From Branchiostoma floridae (taxonomy: Eukaryota; Chordata; Leptocardii; Amphioxiformes; Branchiostomatidae): a DNA stretch of 37,745 bases. Of the stretch, positions 20,201-30,805 are shown piece by piece. The position numbers were made by a program, and so were the translations under genes. The stretch covers positions 169,509 through 207,253 of the forward strand of contig NW_023365791.1 in the NCBI RefSeq assembly GCF_000003815.2, in the 5' to 3' direction. The notes below the pieces were generated by a model, which had not been told where the DNA came from, made no database searches, and saw only the letters and a list, made by a program, of their open reading frames with translations. Each line of letters opens with the position of its first letter. Position 1 is the stretch's first letter.

Positions 20201-23200
20201 TAGTCTAAAATGCAAGAGCTTCCGGGGGGGCTTCGCCCACCTGGGTCCCCCCCACAGTGGCCCTGCCCCTGGACCCCGCCAGGGACATTCGGCGGCCCCC
20301 GGACCCCTGTCCGACGCTTTAAAAAAATCCTGGCGAGAAGTCTGTACGGCCTGAGTCTTCAAGTTAACGTATTGTGTGGTCCCGCTTATGAATATTAATT
20401 AGCCTTCGCTTTCCTCTTCGCTGATTGGCTGAACCATTAATTGAATTAACTCTTCCTGCCGGCTAGACGCAGGTGCACATGTCGGCTCTGTGGGGTGAAC
20501 GTCCGAAAGGTCATGGCATGGAGAACGAAAGAAAACCAATTTCCCCTAAAAAAAGTGCTGTAATTAAGCCTTTTACAGTACTTTATGCCAAAAATTTTAC
20601 TTGGATCATTTTACCAACTATCTTATGCCTATCTATACCAAATGTTACTCATACCAGGGTACAGGGGTGCAAAATATACCGTTATAAGACCGTCAACAAC
20701 AGTCGCACGGAGCTAACAGCGCAGCGAAAATACCATCGCTAGCGTTTCAACTTCGGATAACAAGTTATAAGTACTGTTGAACTCAGTAACGTTAAAGTTT
20801 GTTTTTAGTTGCCTTTGACGGTTTGACCTGAAATAGTGTTACGCTAAACTCCTGAATAGAAGTTAAGTGACTGCTGCGATTATCATAGATATGCCCCAAG
20901 AACTGATACAATATATGATAAAGCCTTCTGAATAGTCTAAAATGCGAGAGCCTTAGGCGGGCTTCGCTCCCCCTGGCGGGAACACTGCTATAAACGGGAT
21001 CATGAGGCCCCGCTTATGAATATTAATTAGCCTTTGGCCTCCTCTTCGCTGATTGGCTAGGTCTTTGATTCAATTAACTCTCCGGCTGACGCGCACAGGT
21101 GTGGCTCTGTGCGGGGTCACGGAAGGTCACGTCAGGACGCCAAAAGAAAACAAATTTCCCCTCAGAAAAGTGCCAAAATTAATCATTTTAAAGTTGTTTA
21201 TGTCAAAAATTTTACTTGAATCTTGTTACCAAGTAGCTAATGCCTATCTATACCAAGTTTCAGGTCATTTAATTGTAATACCAGGGTACAGGAGCCAAAA
21301 GTGTCCTTTTTTGGTCAAAAATTGGCCAAAAATCGCAAAAATAAGCATTTTGTTGCACTGTACACCAAAAGTGTTATTGAATTTATATGAAGGGATTATC
21401 AAGGCACATCTGTGTCAAATTTCAGCTCATTCGGTTGCAATACCAAGGTACAGGAGCCAAAAGTGTCCTTTTTTGGTCAAAAATTGGTCAAAAAATCGCA
21501 AAAATAAGCATTTTGTTGTACTGTACACCAAAAATGTCATTGAATTTATATGGGGGCATTATCAATGCACATCTCTGTCAAATTTCAGCTCATTTGGTTG
21601 TAATACCAGGGTACAGGGGCCAAAAGTGTCCTTTTTTGGTCAAAAATTGGTCAAAAAATCGCAAAAATAAGCATTTTGTTGTACTGTACACCAAAAGTGT
21701 TATCGAATTTATATGGGGGCATTATCAAGGCACATCTCTGTCAAATTTCAGCTCATTTGGTTGTAATACCAGGGTACAGGGGCCAAAATATACAGTTTTG
21801 GTCTAAAATTGACCAAAAAATCTCAATAAAATCATTTTAGAGTCAGATATGAAAAAACTGAGAAAAAAGCATCAAGGTATTTGCCCATTCTACCCCTGTG
21901 CCAAATTTCAGGTCATTCGGTCCAGGAACGGCGGAGATGAATCACTTTGAAGATTTGACAGGAGAAAGAAAGAAGAAGAAAGAAACATTACGAATACAAT
22001 ATATTTCACCATACTATGTATGGCTGAAATATAATAACTGAATTTTACTGAATGTTACAGAGTAGACACAAGAATGTTACATCCCGACGTGAGACTCCTG
22101 CCCCGCAAGTTGGGCATCTGGCCTGGCACCTGCGAGAGGAAAGTCGGGAACTCCTGCCAGTTCTTAAAACATAGCGTCGGTTTCCACAAAACGTGTGCTG
22201 TAGTAGGAAACGGCGGCATCCTATTGGACAGTCACTGCGGTGCTGAAATTGACTCCAAGGATTACATCATACGTATGGACCTACCAGCCATCAGGGGGTT
22301 CGAGACAGACGTTGGCCGAAAGACCAACATGACAATTTTAAACGTCAGCACACCAAAACGGGTCGCTATTTCATCTCATTTGAAGGACAGGACTCGGGAT
22401 GTTTACGAAAGTCGTTTGCGAGACATCAACGGGTCAGTTCTGGTGGCAGGGGACAGCCTGGAGATGAACAACTTGAAGAAGGCTATACAGAACTACGAAA
22501 AGTATAAGATTCCGTTTTCCTTCGTCTTGTTGACCAGCCACGGCAGCTTCAAATTGGGGAAACTGATTCGCAGGTGAGTTATGATATAACTTATACGTGT
22601 AACCCGTTATGTAGTACGTTGTGCAGATTAGTAGTACTAGTCTACTTATTCTTGTCTTCTTTTGTCTAACGTTAGTAGTGCTAAAGATTTCTGAAAGCAT
22701 GCAGAAAGTGGTTAGTCTCAGCCGAAAAGCAACGGCAAAGTTCAGCCACTTTTCGCAGCATAGATATAAACTATAAAGCCTTCTGTGAAATCACTTCCTT
22801 GCAGATGACGACCATTTGAACATTGACGTAAATGTGACTTATATGTCGCTTCTATTAGCTAAGTAGCTACTCCTTTTGAATATAGAATATCTCAAAGTTT
22901 ATCTACAATGTCACCGTTCCCATGATCAGTTCAAATGCCCAAATTGTGGGAAGTCAAGATCCTTTCTAAATAACTTTATTTGTATGTACCACTGCACGAC
23001 TTGGCGTTATGTGTGACACTGTGCATTCTTGTTTATGATATAGATATGATAATTGTAGAATGCGTCACAAACGAATGATGACAACCATGTGTGGCATAAG
23101 ATTTTTGATTCCACTTGATTTTCTCTGCCTTTATCGATGACACAGGACGGCTGCTAAGGTTAGAGGGAATGCCGTCACCAGCAGTGCTCCCTCCACGGGC

Positions 23201-23434
23201 CTGGGTACAGTTCTCACCGCCACCGCCTTCTGTGACCAGATCTACATGTACGGCTTCTTCCCGTTCAAAAAGGACACGCACAGGAGACCTATCCCTTACC
23301 ACTACTACCCTGGTGACTCCATAGAACCGATATTCCTGGACCCACGGCACCGCATGGATAAGGAATTCAACTTCTTCAAAAGTCTTCACGAACGGGGAGT
23401 TGTAAAGCTACAAGTTGACAAATGTGAAAGTTGA
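17239..23434 (+). CDS. Alpha-2,8-sialyltransferase (GT29, ST8Sia-like), four exons
   Basis: Exons 17239-17384, 17758-18159, 22061-22573 and 23146-23434 join in one frame (all three introns phase 2, GT-AG) to give 449 residues. It is a type II Golgi protein: short basic cytosolic tail, membrane anchor about residues 27-45, long stem, then the catalytic domain. The stem (about 50-165) is Thr-rich with four or five copies of a T-R-[LV]-x-x-TTK-type unit and many N-glycosylation sites. Sialylmotif L is at about 228-274 (CAVVGNGGIL, RMDLP, DVGRKTN). Motif S is at about 366-390 (SAPSTGLGTVLTATAFCDQI), motif III at YHYY (405-408), and motif VS at H422-x4-E427. C228, C242 and C383 sit where the family forms its L-S disulphide. 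It should transfer sialic acid from CMP-sialic acid to glycans. ST8Sia-like is preferred over ST3Gal/ST6, but the linkage is inferred. At 449 aa it is longer than the usual 350-400 because of the stem. Confidence 0.92.
18222..18367. mobile_element. Short MITE with TA target site
   Basis: The ends TGCTAAACT.TCTTCCAACAC are inverted at 18345-18367 and flanked by TA on both sides, as in Tc1/mariner-type MITEs. It lies 62 bp into intron 2 of the sialyltransferase. Confidence 0.6.
19937..21290. repeat. Tandem segmental duplication, about 750-bp unit
   Basis: 'agaccgtcaacaa.agtcgcacgg' starts copies at 19937 and 20687. Shared words continue in the same order: 'agtgactgct.cgattatc', 'aatagtctaaaatgc.agagc', 'cccgcttatgaatattaatt' and 'ataccagggtacagg'. 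Copy 1 has a GC-rich segment at 20218-20335 that is mostly missing from copy 2. Non-coding. Confidence 0.85.
21278..21960 (-). repeat. Tandem array, about 160-bp unit, inverted relative to 1165-1990
   Basis: About four units start with 'taccagggtacaggagcc' near 21281, 21443, 21605 and 21767. They are followed by 'aaaagtgtccttttttggtc' and 'aagcattttgttg.actgtac'. These are reverse complements of the words in the array at 1165-1990. The long open frames over it are repeat translations. Confidence 0.85.
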
Positions 23435-23453
23435 ACTCTACAGATGTTATGAG

Positions 23454-23835
23454 CAAAAGGACACGCACAAGAGACCTCTCCCCTACCACTACTACCCTGG
23501 CAACTCCATAGAACCGATATTCCTGGACTCACTTCACCGCATGGATAAGGAATTCAACTTCTACAAAAGCCTTCATGAACGGGCGTTGTCAAATTGACAA
23601 ATGTGGCTATTGGTAAAGTGTCAACTCTAAAGACGTTATGAACAAAAGGACACACACAAGAGACATACCTTTACCACTACTACCCTGGCAACTCCATCGA
23701 ACCCATTTTCCACGGCACCGCATGGATGAGAAATTCAACTTCTACAAAGCCTTCACGAACAGGGAGTTGGAAAGTTACAAGTTGAAAAATGTGACAAATA
23801 TAAATTGAACTCTAACGTTACAGATGTTATGAACA
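23454..23835 (+). pseudogene. Two decayed tandem copies of the end of sialyltransferase exon 4
   Basis: The segment from about 23266 to 23453 (motif III, motif VS, stop and start of the 3' UTR) is repeated at about 23454-23642 and 23643-23835, a period of about 188 bp. Copy 2 keeps PYHYYPGNSIEPIFLD and HRMDKEFNFYKSLHE but ends early (ALSN, stop). Copy 3 has indels that break the frame. Neither has its own motif L or S, and no acceptor-like site is obvious, so they probably lie in the 3' UTR of the gene. A mutually exclusive 3' exon is possible but unsupported. Confidence 0.85.
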
Positions 23836-23915
23836 TGAAAGTTCACATGTGTTGGTTCATAAGTAAATACATACATGGCATCGGTCCCTTGACCGGGGGT
23901 GGTCGTGCATGGGGG

Positions 23916-23929
23916 CATACATACATATA

Positions 23930-23963
<34 letters not shown>

Positions 23964-23988
23964 CATACATGCGTACATACATGCATAT
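23916..23988. repeat. (CATA)n microsatellite
   Basis: Interrupted tandem CATA/CATATA units. It causes Tyr/Ile/His and Met/Cys/Tyr shadow frames on both strands. Confidence 0.95.
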
Positions 23989-24627
23989 CATTAAAGAAAA
24001 AGGAACTTTTGAACTAGTCGCTGTTTTAGATCTGTATAAGGAAAGACTCGGGAGAGACAAATATCTATAGTAAAGAATAGTATCTATTTATTTGGATTCT
24101 CCACACTGGAGGGTATGGCGGAACAAGTGTCAAAAGACACCTTTTCGAAGCCGCAATCTAGTACATATACGTTACTCAGTTCAGGTGTTACATTTACTGA
24201 TAACTTTATTTGACAATGTACGTAATATATAGTATTAAATGAATTATCCAAGATAACTTTGTATATTGGCATTCTCTCATATATATGACTCGTAATCTTC
24301 CATAACAATCATCTTTATCTGTATTTCGGGTGACTTCTGTCCAACCACGAAAAAGTTTCAAACCAGACTGTGAAAATGGGTATAACGTTACTTGTATTTG
24401 TTCCATGTCTCTTAAAGAATATCACATTCTCCCTAGAAATAAAAATGTAATTATATACAAGACAGCGGTTGGTCCAGAACACCAATAGATTTTCGAAACG
24501 ATGGAACGTTTCAGGAAATTAATTTTTTTTCAGCCACGGAAAAAAGGTAGTGGATGTCATCTGAAATGTAATTGTTAACTTGTGTATCTTATCACCTGGA
24601 TATCTAACCATCTTCGACGTAATATCA
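23989..24627. other. Intergenic space between convergent genes
   Basis: The sialyltransferase (plus) and TMEM86 copy 1 (minus) converge here, so it should hold their 3' untranslated regions. No gene or repeat recognised. Confidence 0.35.
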
Positions 24628-26171
24628 TCAGTTTTCCTTTCCCCGTCTTTTGGGTGTCCCCAAAGCTTTAGGATCTTGCTCAGACTCGAGAACAGAGAAT
24701 GCTATAAGACACTGTGCAGCGAAGTACGTGGACAAATTGAGAAACCTAGCATGTGGGAGGGGGAAGCGGAACTTGTTCACGGCCAGGACAAAGTCGGACA
24801 CGACGAACAGCACTGCGCCGACGCAGGCGGACAGTCTTGGCCACGTCACGTCCCGACGTAAACATGACGTCGCCGCAGCTGTCATGGAGAAGATGAGGAT
24901 GACGTACAAGCCGACCAGTGACGTCATGGCGCCCTTTAACCCAGGGAGGATGTAGGCGTACGTCAGGACTGCGGTTGCCATGGTGACGACGGTGGTGCCG
25001 TCAAAGGTGACGTGAGTGACGTCAAAAGCCAAGGCGTAGAGAAGCTGTGCCACGGCGAAGGCTAGGAGACCTACGAGAAAAACGTACAAACGTGCACATG
25101 ACTACATTTTAAATCATAGTAGAGTACGGTTGAAAAAACACGCTGTTTTACGAAGAAAGATACGATGATCATCATCATCATATATATATTAAGAAAATAA
25201 AAGGAAAGTAGTCAATCAACATTGGAGAAGAACGTTTAAGAGAAAACATCCTTACCGAAAATAAACCACTGTGGCAGGTGCTGCCAGAATAAACAGAAGT
25301 CTCCCACTGCTGAGAACATCAGGCCAGCCGCTAGGAGGCGCGCGTATGCAGTGTGACACCTTTTCTCTACCTGCATATGTAATATCCACCGGTGAATATC
25401 CGTTTGGAATCAATTCTGACTTTTTACAACCATATCGAAATGAACTAGAGGTCTGTGACCTCATACATTCGCCGTTAATTGGCCAAGCAACTCCTCATTT
25501 GCATAAGTTTGATCATTTCATATTCTTTTACATCAAACTGACAGAAGTTGTTCTACGCATAAAAGTCTTATCTTAACATAGACGGTTACTCTATAGCATT
25601 CCTCAGCTATTGTACCAATGTGGTCTTGGTTGAGATTTTATAGCTACATAAATTATTTTAAACAATGTTCACTTGCACTTGATTTCCAAATCAGCCGCAA
25701 ATATGAAATTCCCGTCATTTACCACTATATGGAATTAACGTTAGAATATTTCTCACGCAAATTGGGTCTTAATTTACATGACTTATATATGCCGATGTTT
25801 CTCTCTTTGTCAGAAACATAGTCGCATGTTTGAATAGTCTTATCACGGAATGCTATCATAGTGACCTAGTTAACAACACAGCTTGTGAATTTGGATACGT
25901 CAAAGTTTGCAATGTCTACTCTAAACTATGACTTTGTTTACCTGTACCTGCACGATCACTTTACAGAGATGACAATGTCAATCATCCCAACACTATAAGA
26001 CTCAGAACGTAAAGCCGTATTAAAGATAAACCTTCTCACCTGAACGAAAACCGCCAGTGTTGCCACAGGAAGACTTTTGAGCACCACCGCTACAGTCTCG
26101 TTTGGCGTTCTAGTGTAAACTGATGTTAAGTACGCTGTCATCGAAAATACAAATAAGCCGAAAGTCTTCAT
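24628..26171 (-). CDS. TMEM86 / lysoplasmalogenase (YhhN family), copy 1
   Basis: Exons on the minus strand are 26171-26040, 25370-25256 and 25070-24628. All sites are GT-AG, and the phases (0, then 1) keep one frame of 229 residues. The family (human TMEM86A/B, bacterial YhhN) is an integral membrane hydrolase that cleaves the vinyl-ether bond of lysoplasmalogen. Length and the run of hydrophobic helices fit. The two acidic positions conserved in the family are visible: D68 in FSAVGD (exon 2) and D175 in VVSDFVLAV (exon 3). The ATG at 26171 opens MKTFGLF, which lines up with copy 2. The C-terminal tail is short and charged. The next gene upstream, at 26899-28507, is a tandem paralogue with the same exon lengths. 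Confidence 0.88.
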
Positions 26172-26183
26172 ATTTTCACTCAA

Positions 26184-26898
26184 TTATACCCCAGACTTTC
26201 AAAACACGTGTGACTGTTCGAGTAGTCGTCGCCCAAAATGGCGACCTGTACTTTTAACTGTCAAGACGAAGTAGAGGTCAGAGTTCACAGTGTCACAAAT
26301 TACGGCAAACAACAACTGATTTATTTATTGATTGTATGCCAAAAACGTATATTTCTATATATATGTATCAAACTCAATACAATAAAAAGTTTGAAAACAT
26401 TCTTCGGTCGGTCATACCTCCATTGTTACTTTATTAATTTCAATGCGTTAACGTTATATGACTAAGTAATTTTACAGGTTATTCATTAACAGGTGGTGGA
26501 AGGAAACTGATGAACTCTGCCTCCCAATACTGTGTTCTAGACACAGTGGATAACGGACCACTACCCTTAGGGCCTCAAAAGAGCCAGTGGGACTAAATTT
26601 ACCTCATCATAAACTTTACAATGGCACCCTATCAGTTTGCTATCTATATGATGATCTTTCATTCATGGGTCATCTGACCATGCGAGCTAGCTCCGAAATT
26701 GTCCGCAGAAATGATACCCCATTCGTGATGAATTAGGCACTTTTGTGCGATGGAAGATGGCTGACTTTGTGCCGAGATTTATCGCAAACTGTGTTGGTAG
26801 GGAAATTTTCCCACATTTTGTTTTCTCGACATAATCAGCTCTACAGGACAACTGGACAGGTATAACCGCCGATGTCTAGTTCTGTCATTACAACGGTA
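26184..26898. other. Intergenic space between the TMEM86 copies
   Basis: It should hold the promoter of copy 1 and the 3' UTR of copy 2. No further gene recognised; no core promoter element could be fixed. Confidence 0.35.
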
Positions 26899-27527
26899 TC
26901 ACTTCTCTTTACCTTCAAGTTGTCTTTTGGGTTTCCCCAAATCTTTGGGATCTTCCTTAGACTCCAGAACAGAGAATGCTATAAGGCACTGCGCAACGAA
27001 GTACGTGGACAAATTGAGAAACCTAGCATGTGGGAGGGGGAAGCGGAACTTGTTCACGGCCAGGACAAAGTCGGACACGACGAACAGCACTGCGCCGAAG
27101 CAGGCGGACAGTCGTGGCCACGTCACATCCCGACGTAAACGTGACGTCGACGCAGCTGTCATGGAGAAGATGAGGATGACGTACAAGCCGACAAGTGACG
27201 TCATGACGCCCTTCAACCCCGGGAGGATGTAGACGTACGTCAGGACTGCGGTTGCCATGGTGACGACGGTGCTACCGTCAAAGGTAACGCGAGTGACGTC
27301 AAAAGCCAAGGCGTAGAGAAGCTGTGCCACGGCGAAGGCTAGGAGACCTACGGGAACAAACGGACACATACATGCATTGAGCAATATTGTGCAGTGTGAT
27401 ATCTATGCTGCTTTCCGAAAACACTATATCCATTGCCACAGGGTTGAGACATTGTGTTGAGACAGTTTCAATACGGCCCTCTCTTTCCCCCACCCCCCTC
27501 TCCACCACACACACACCAGCACTTACA

Positions 27528-27558
<31 letters not shown>

Positions 27559-28507
27559 TCGCATACAATTTTCTTTCACACACACACACACACATACACA
27601 AACCAACTTCACATCCTACTCAGTGCACATACAGAGAGACGGAGGGGTGGGGGGGGGGGTAGAGAAAGAAAAGAAAAGGAAAATGATTAAATAGCAAATG
27701 AGAGCAATAATGCATAGTTGAGTTGAGTTACCGAAAATAAACCATTCTTTTGAGTGTATCCAGAACAAGCAGAAGTCTCCTACGGCTGAGAACATCAGAC
27801 CAGTCGCTAGGAGGCGTACGTACGCCGAGTGACACATCTTCTCCGCCTATAAGAATGCAAAAAATAACCATTCACCCTCAACTTTGGGACCTGACATTTT
27901 CAGCAAATATGAAATATAGATTGATTCTATTTAACTATTCTACTTATTTCACGGGTAATCTGAACTTCCTTCATCGGTACTTCAAGTACCGTAGTGTCCA
28001 GAAGGTACAATTGTTCGTAAGTGGCCCTTTTAGATATAGTTCGGGACAGGTTTTATCAAAAGTGATTGTGTGCTACTGTATAACGGTGCTTCTTTGGAAT
28101 GTGAAAAATATAGGCACCTGTTTAGCATTTTAAGCATTGAACCTTGGTTAGGTCTTTAGGAACAAGCTTACGTACACGTCACTGGTGCAGTCTATGGTGC
28201 TAGCGTCCTCCTTATTTTGTTGCATATCAGTTATATTTATCAAAACTATATGATACAATTTCCTTGCAAGTTGTTGGACACTTTGGAATAGGATGGCAAG
28301 GTTTCACTGATCCCGACACTAAAAGGCATAATATTATAATCTCAGAACGTAAACCCATGATATAAACCTGCTCACCTGCACGAAAACAACCAGCGTTGCC
28401 ACAGGAAGTCCCTTGAGCACCGCCCCCACTATCTCGTTTGGTGTTCCAGTGTAAACCGATGTTAAGAACGCTACCATGGAAACTACGAATAATCCAAAAC
28501 TCTTCAT
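26899..28507 (-). CDS. TMEM86 / lysoplasmalogenase (YhhN family), copy 2
   Basis: Exons on the minus strand are 28507-28376 (132 nt), 27846-27732 (115 nt) and 27347-26899 (449 nt), giving 231 residues. The first two exons are exactly as long as in copy 1. FSAVGD and VVSDFVLAV are kept, so the enzyme looks intact. Exon 3 is nearly identical to copy 1 through most of its length, while exons 1 and 2 and the introns have drifted (SLPVATLAVF against GLPVATLVVF, WQHLPQ against WIHSKE). Intron 2 carries a CA microsatellite. It should act on lysoplasmalogens in an internal membrane, as for the family. The two genes are head to tail, about 730 bp apart. Confidence 0.88.
27511..27603. repeat. (CA)n microsatellite
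   Basis: Interrupted CA repeat in intron 2 of TMEM86 copy 2, followed by a G run at about 27648-27659. Confidence 0.95.
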
Positions 28508-29326
28508 ATTTCTCGAAAATACCTGAGGTTTCACGACACAAGTGAAGGTTAGGCGTTAGTGTAGGTGGTGGAAGGAGGTCAAATATGGCTACCAACGTTT
28601 TCACTGCTCTTTGAACTGTCAAACAAAGAAAGGTTGCAGTTCACCAGGTTCAAATTACGACAAACAACGATTGGTATCAGTGCTAGTATAGTCCATGTAT
28701 AAGCGCCCTCTAGCGCAACACACTTGTCTTGCAGCCCTGCCATATATATTGAACGGTCGATTTCACCAAGGACGTTATATCACAACATTTGCAAGACAAA
28801 CTCGTGTCAAGGCGTTGTTTAAAACTAAATTTATTTAGCGAGGACATATGTGTACGTTTCCTTGTGGTATGTAATTTTGTCATTTACATATAAGAGTTCT
28901 AAAATGGCAGTTGTATTAAACGCACTGAAACAAAACAAAGACATAGTCGTATCGTTCTGATATTGCTCTCATCCTGTTTATTAGTTCTGTTCCAAATGTA
29001 GATATTCCTCAACTAGTAGTACCTGATCATGGTTAGCTTTTTTTATATATTTTTGCAGACCCTGTTAAAGTCCTTGAGCAAATAAGCTACTGGGTGAAGT
29101 GAAGAAATAAGTGAAGAAAAAAACGTTTTGTCGTGTCAGATAATATATTCACTACTGTTTGTAAACACGACTCCATAGATTCATTTCTTCACGTGTTTTA
29201 GTACAAAATTGCGATGGACTCTACATAAGTCAAAGAAGTACTGTTTGAAATATCACTTCTGTAAGTAAGGTATAGGGCCATCATTTTACGAACGGTCTCC
29301 AAAATCAGAAGGACTGTCTCGATAGC
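28508..29326. other. Intergenic, includes 3' flank of the secreted-protein paralogue
   Basis: About 29130-29300 matches the sequence downstream of the second paralogue (35400-35545): 'gataat.tattcac', 'aattgcgat', 'gaaatatcactt'. This supports duplication of the whole gene with its flank. No other gene recognised. Confidence 0.5.
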
Positions 29327-29734
29327 TCAGTCACGACCGCGCCCTCGGGAAGAGCGGCCTGGGCGCTGGTTTCCTGCCCCAGGGCGCTGGTTTCCTGTCT
29401 CGGGGCGGCCTCCTGTCCCAGGGCTCCCGTCTCCTGTCTCGGAGCTGCTTCGCTCCTCTGCTGTCTCGGAGCTGCTTCGCTCGTCTCCTGTCTCGGAGCT
29501 GCTTCGCTCCTCTGCTGTCTCGGGGCTGCTTCCTGCCCCAGTGCTCTCGTCTCCTGTCTCGGAGCTGTCTCCTGCCCCCGGCTTAGTAGGCTTAGGGCGT
29601 TTGGTGGGACGTGTCTCGTCCTCAGCTGCAGGAAACAGCTGGTCCAGCAGGCCGGGCCAGCAGGCCTGTCCAAAATGACAGGAAAGCAGCAGGAACACGG
29701 CACAGCTGAGAACGGTGAATCTCACAGAAGCCAT
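29327..29734 (-). CDS. Small secreted low-complexity protein, paralogue A
   Basis: Single open exon of 135 residues. The signal peptide is MASVRFTVLSCAVFLLLSCH, with likely cleavage after FGQA (residue 24). The mature part starts CWPGLLDQLFPAAEDE, passes a Lys/Pro stretch, then four 9-residue repeats of the form SS(S)ET(A/G)(E/D)ER, and ends in an Arg/Gly-rich tail. The mature part is hydrophilic and probably disordered. I recognise no family. The start is supported because the 5' flank, signal peptide and FGQAC are shared with the paralogue at 35652-35894. A second frame over the same DNA is also long but lacks an ATG and follows from the repeats. Confidence 0.65.
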   Translation of the reverse strand: MASVRFTVLSCAVFLLLSCHFGQACWPGLLDQLFPAAEDETRPTKRPKPTKPGAGDSSETGDESTGAGSSPETAEERSSSETGDERSSSETAEERSSSETGDGSPGTGGRPETGNQRPGAGNQRPGRSSRGRGRD

Positions 29735-29859
29735 GCTGACGTCCTGTAGAGGAATGGCGAAAAAACACCAACGGAATTTAGACCCAGCTTCGAAATTTAT
29801 GTCTAGGATTTAGGTCCGAGTATTGACCAGAGGACATAAAGGAACAGTATCCAGTTGGC

Positions 29860-29923
29860 CTGCTCATCCCTTTGGATACTTTCTTTGCATGTTTGGCCCC
29901 CCGATAGATATCCTTGGAGATTA
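29860..29923. mobile_element. Decayed MITE fragment related to 10613-10702
   Basis: 'ctttggatact.ctttgc' and 'gatagat.tccttggagatta' match the right part of the MITE at 10613-10702. The left terminus is missing. Confidence 0.5.
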
Positions 29924-30525
29924 CGTGCTTGGGTGACAGTTAAGAAGGGGAAGGTCGAATAACTTTTTTGTCAAGAATCTCATAATATGTATGCAAATGA
30001 GTAAAGCAGAGCCTTAGGCTGCAATAGCGTTTCAAGTATTCCGGCGAGATGCCATTTCTAATGATTAGATCTCCTTCTATTCCCACACCTCATACACCAT
30101 AGTCTGTATCTGCCTGTATCTGTATCTATATAGCCGGTATAACCGCCATTCGGCGTAACAAACCACCAGCTTAATTACGTTTATGATATTGATATATGAA
30201 ATAGCAGTTGTTTTAAAAGGTAACATCGTCTTACGACTTCTGAAAGTGATAACATAAAATGAGTAGCACCAAATGAACTTGCTAGCAGTGTTGAAGCCCT
30301 AAGATGGAACAGGCATGCCATTAGGTGTCACTGACTTCTCTTGTACTGACAAAGATCTGGTAAACAAATATTTGCAGCGTGCCATGCATTTGTGTATATC
30401 GGCCGCAACTGCCACGGATCCCATCGTGTAAAAACTTCACAGCGCACTTTCCAGAGGTTTAGAAAGCAATATGTTGCAAAATGTCTCTTATTTTGTCAAA
30501 CTGTATAACGTAAATATGTTAAAGC
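29924..30525. other. Intergenic, no feature recognised
   Basis: No supported gene, RNA or paired repeat in this stretch. Confidence 0.4.
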
Positions 30526-30674
30526 AGGCAGACAGACAGAGGCAGACAGACAGGCAAACAGACAGACAGGAAGGCAGACAGAAGGACAGGCAGACAGACA
30601 GAAAGACGGGTACACAGACAGGCAGGCAGACAGACAGACAGACAGGCGGACAGGCAGACAGACAGACAGAAACA
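30526..30674. repeat. (GACA)n-type microsatellite
   Basis: Imperfect CAGA/CAGG tetranucleotide tract. The Cys/Leu/Ser-rich minus-strand frames and the Asp/Arg/Gln-rich plus-strand frames over it are spurious. Confidence 0.95.
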
Positions 30675-30805
30675 GAGTCGAGAATAGTTCTAGGCGAAGG
30701 TAAAAACGGAATGTAAACCGTATCAATGCCCGGATCTCTGGCCAGAGGCAGGATGAGAAAAACATGTTTGCCGTCACACGATTTTGCGGTGGAAAGATCT
30801 GCTAA

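Larger units (their letters stand above)
18627..22033 (-). mobile_element. Helitron/Helentron-like element (copy 2) filling intron 2
   Basis: Read on the minus strand, it starts at about 22033 with ATATTTCAGCCATAC and its adjacent inverted copy. It runs through the tandem array (21960-21278) and the duplicated segment (21290-19937). It ends with GTATGGCTGAAATAT (about 18663-18677), the stem AGCAAAT/ATTTGCT around loop TTAA-type bases (18641-18658), a 10-nt spacer and CTAG (18627-18630) followed by T. Both ends match copy 1 at 934-2194. If it is one insertion, it makes up 3.4 kb of the 3.9 kb intron and its 5' end lies only about 27 bp from the exon 3 acceptor. No transposase-type frame was found. 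Confidence 0.6.

Noticed and set aside
21053-21806. Open frames of 139 and 205 codons
   Set aside because: Same minisatellite in inverted orientation. The frames are repeat translations inside intron 2.
23775-24060. Met-Tyr-Val-Cys-rich frames
   Set aside because: Translations of the (CATA)n microsatellite.
24650-24955. Plus-strand frames antisense to TMEM86 exon 3 (also 26872-27232)
   Set aside because: The minus-strand frames carry the family motifs and splice sites; these are shadows.
29305-29703. Second long frame overlapping secreted paralogue A (and 35579-35863 over paralogue B), suggesting dual coding
   Set aside because: Both begin with GTG, not ATG, and their openness follows from the codon repeats and shared ancestry.
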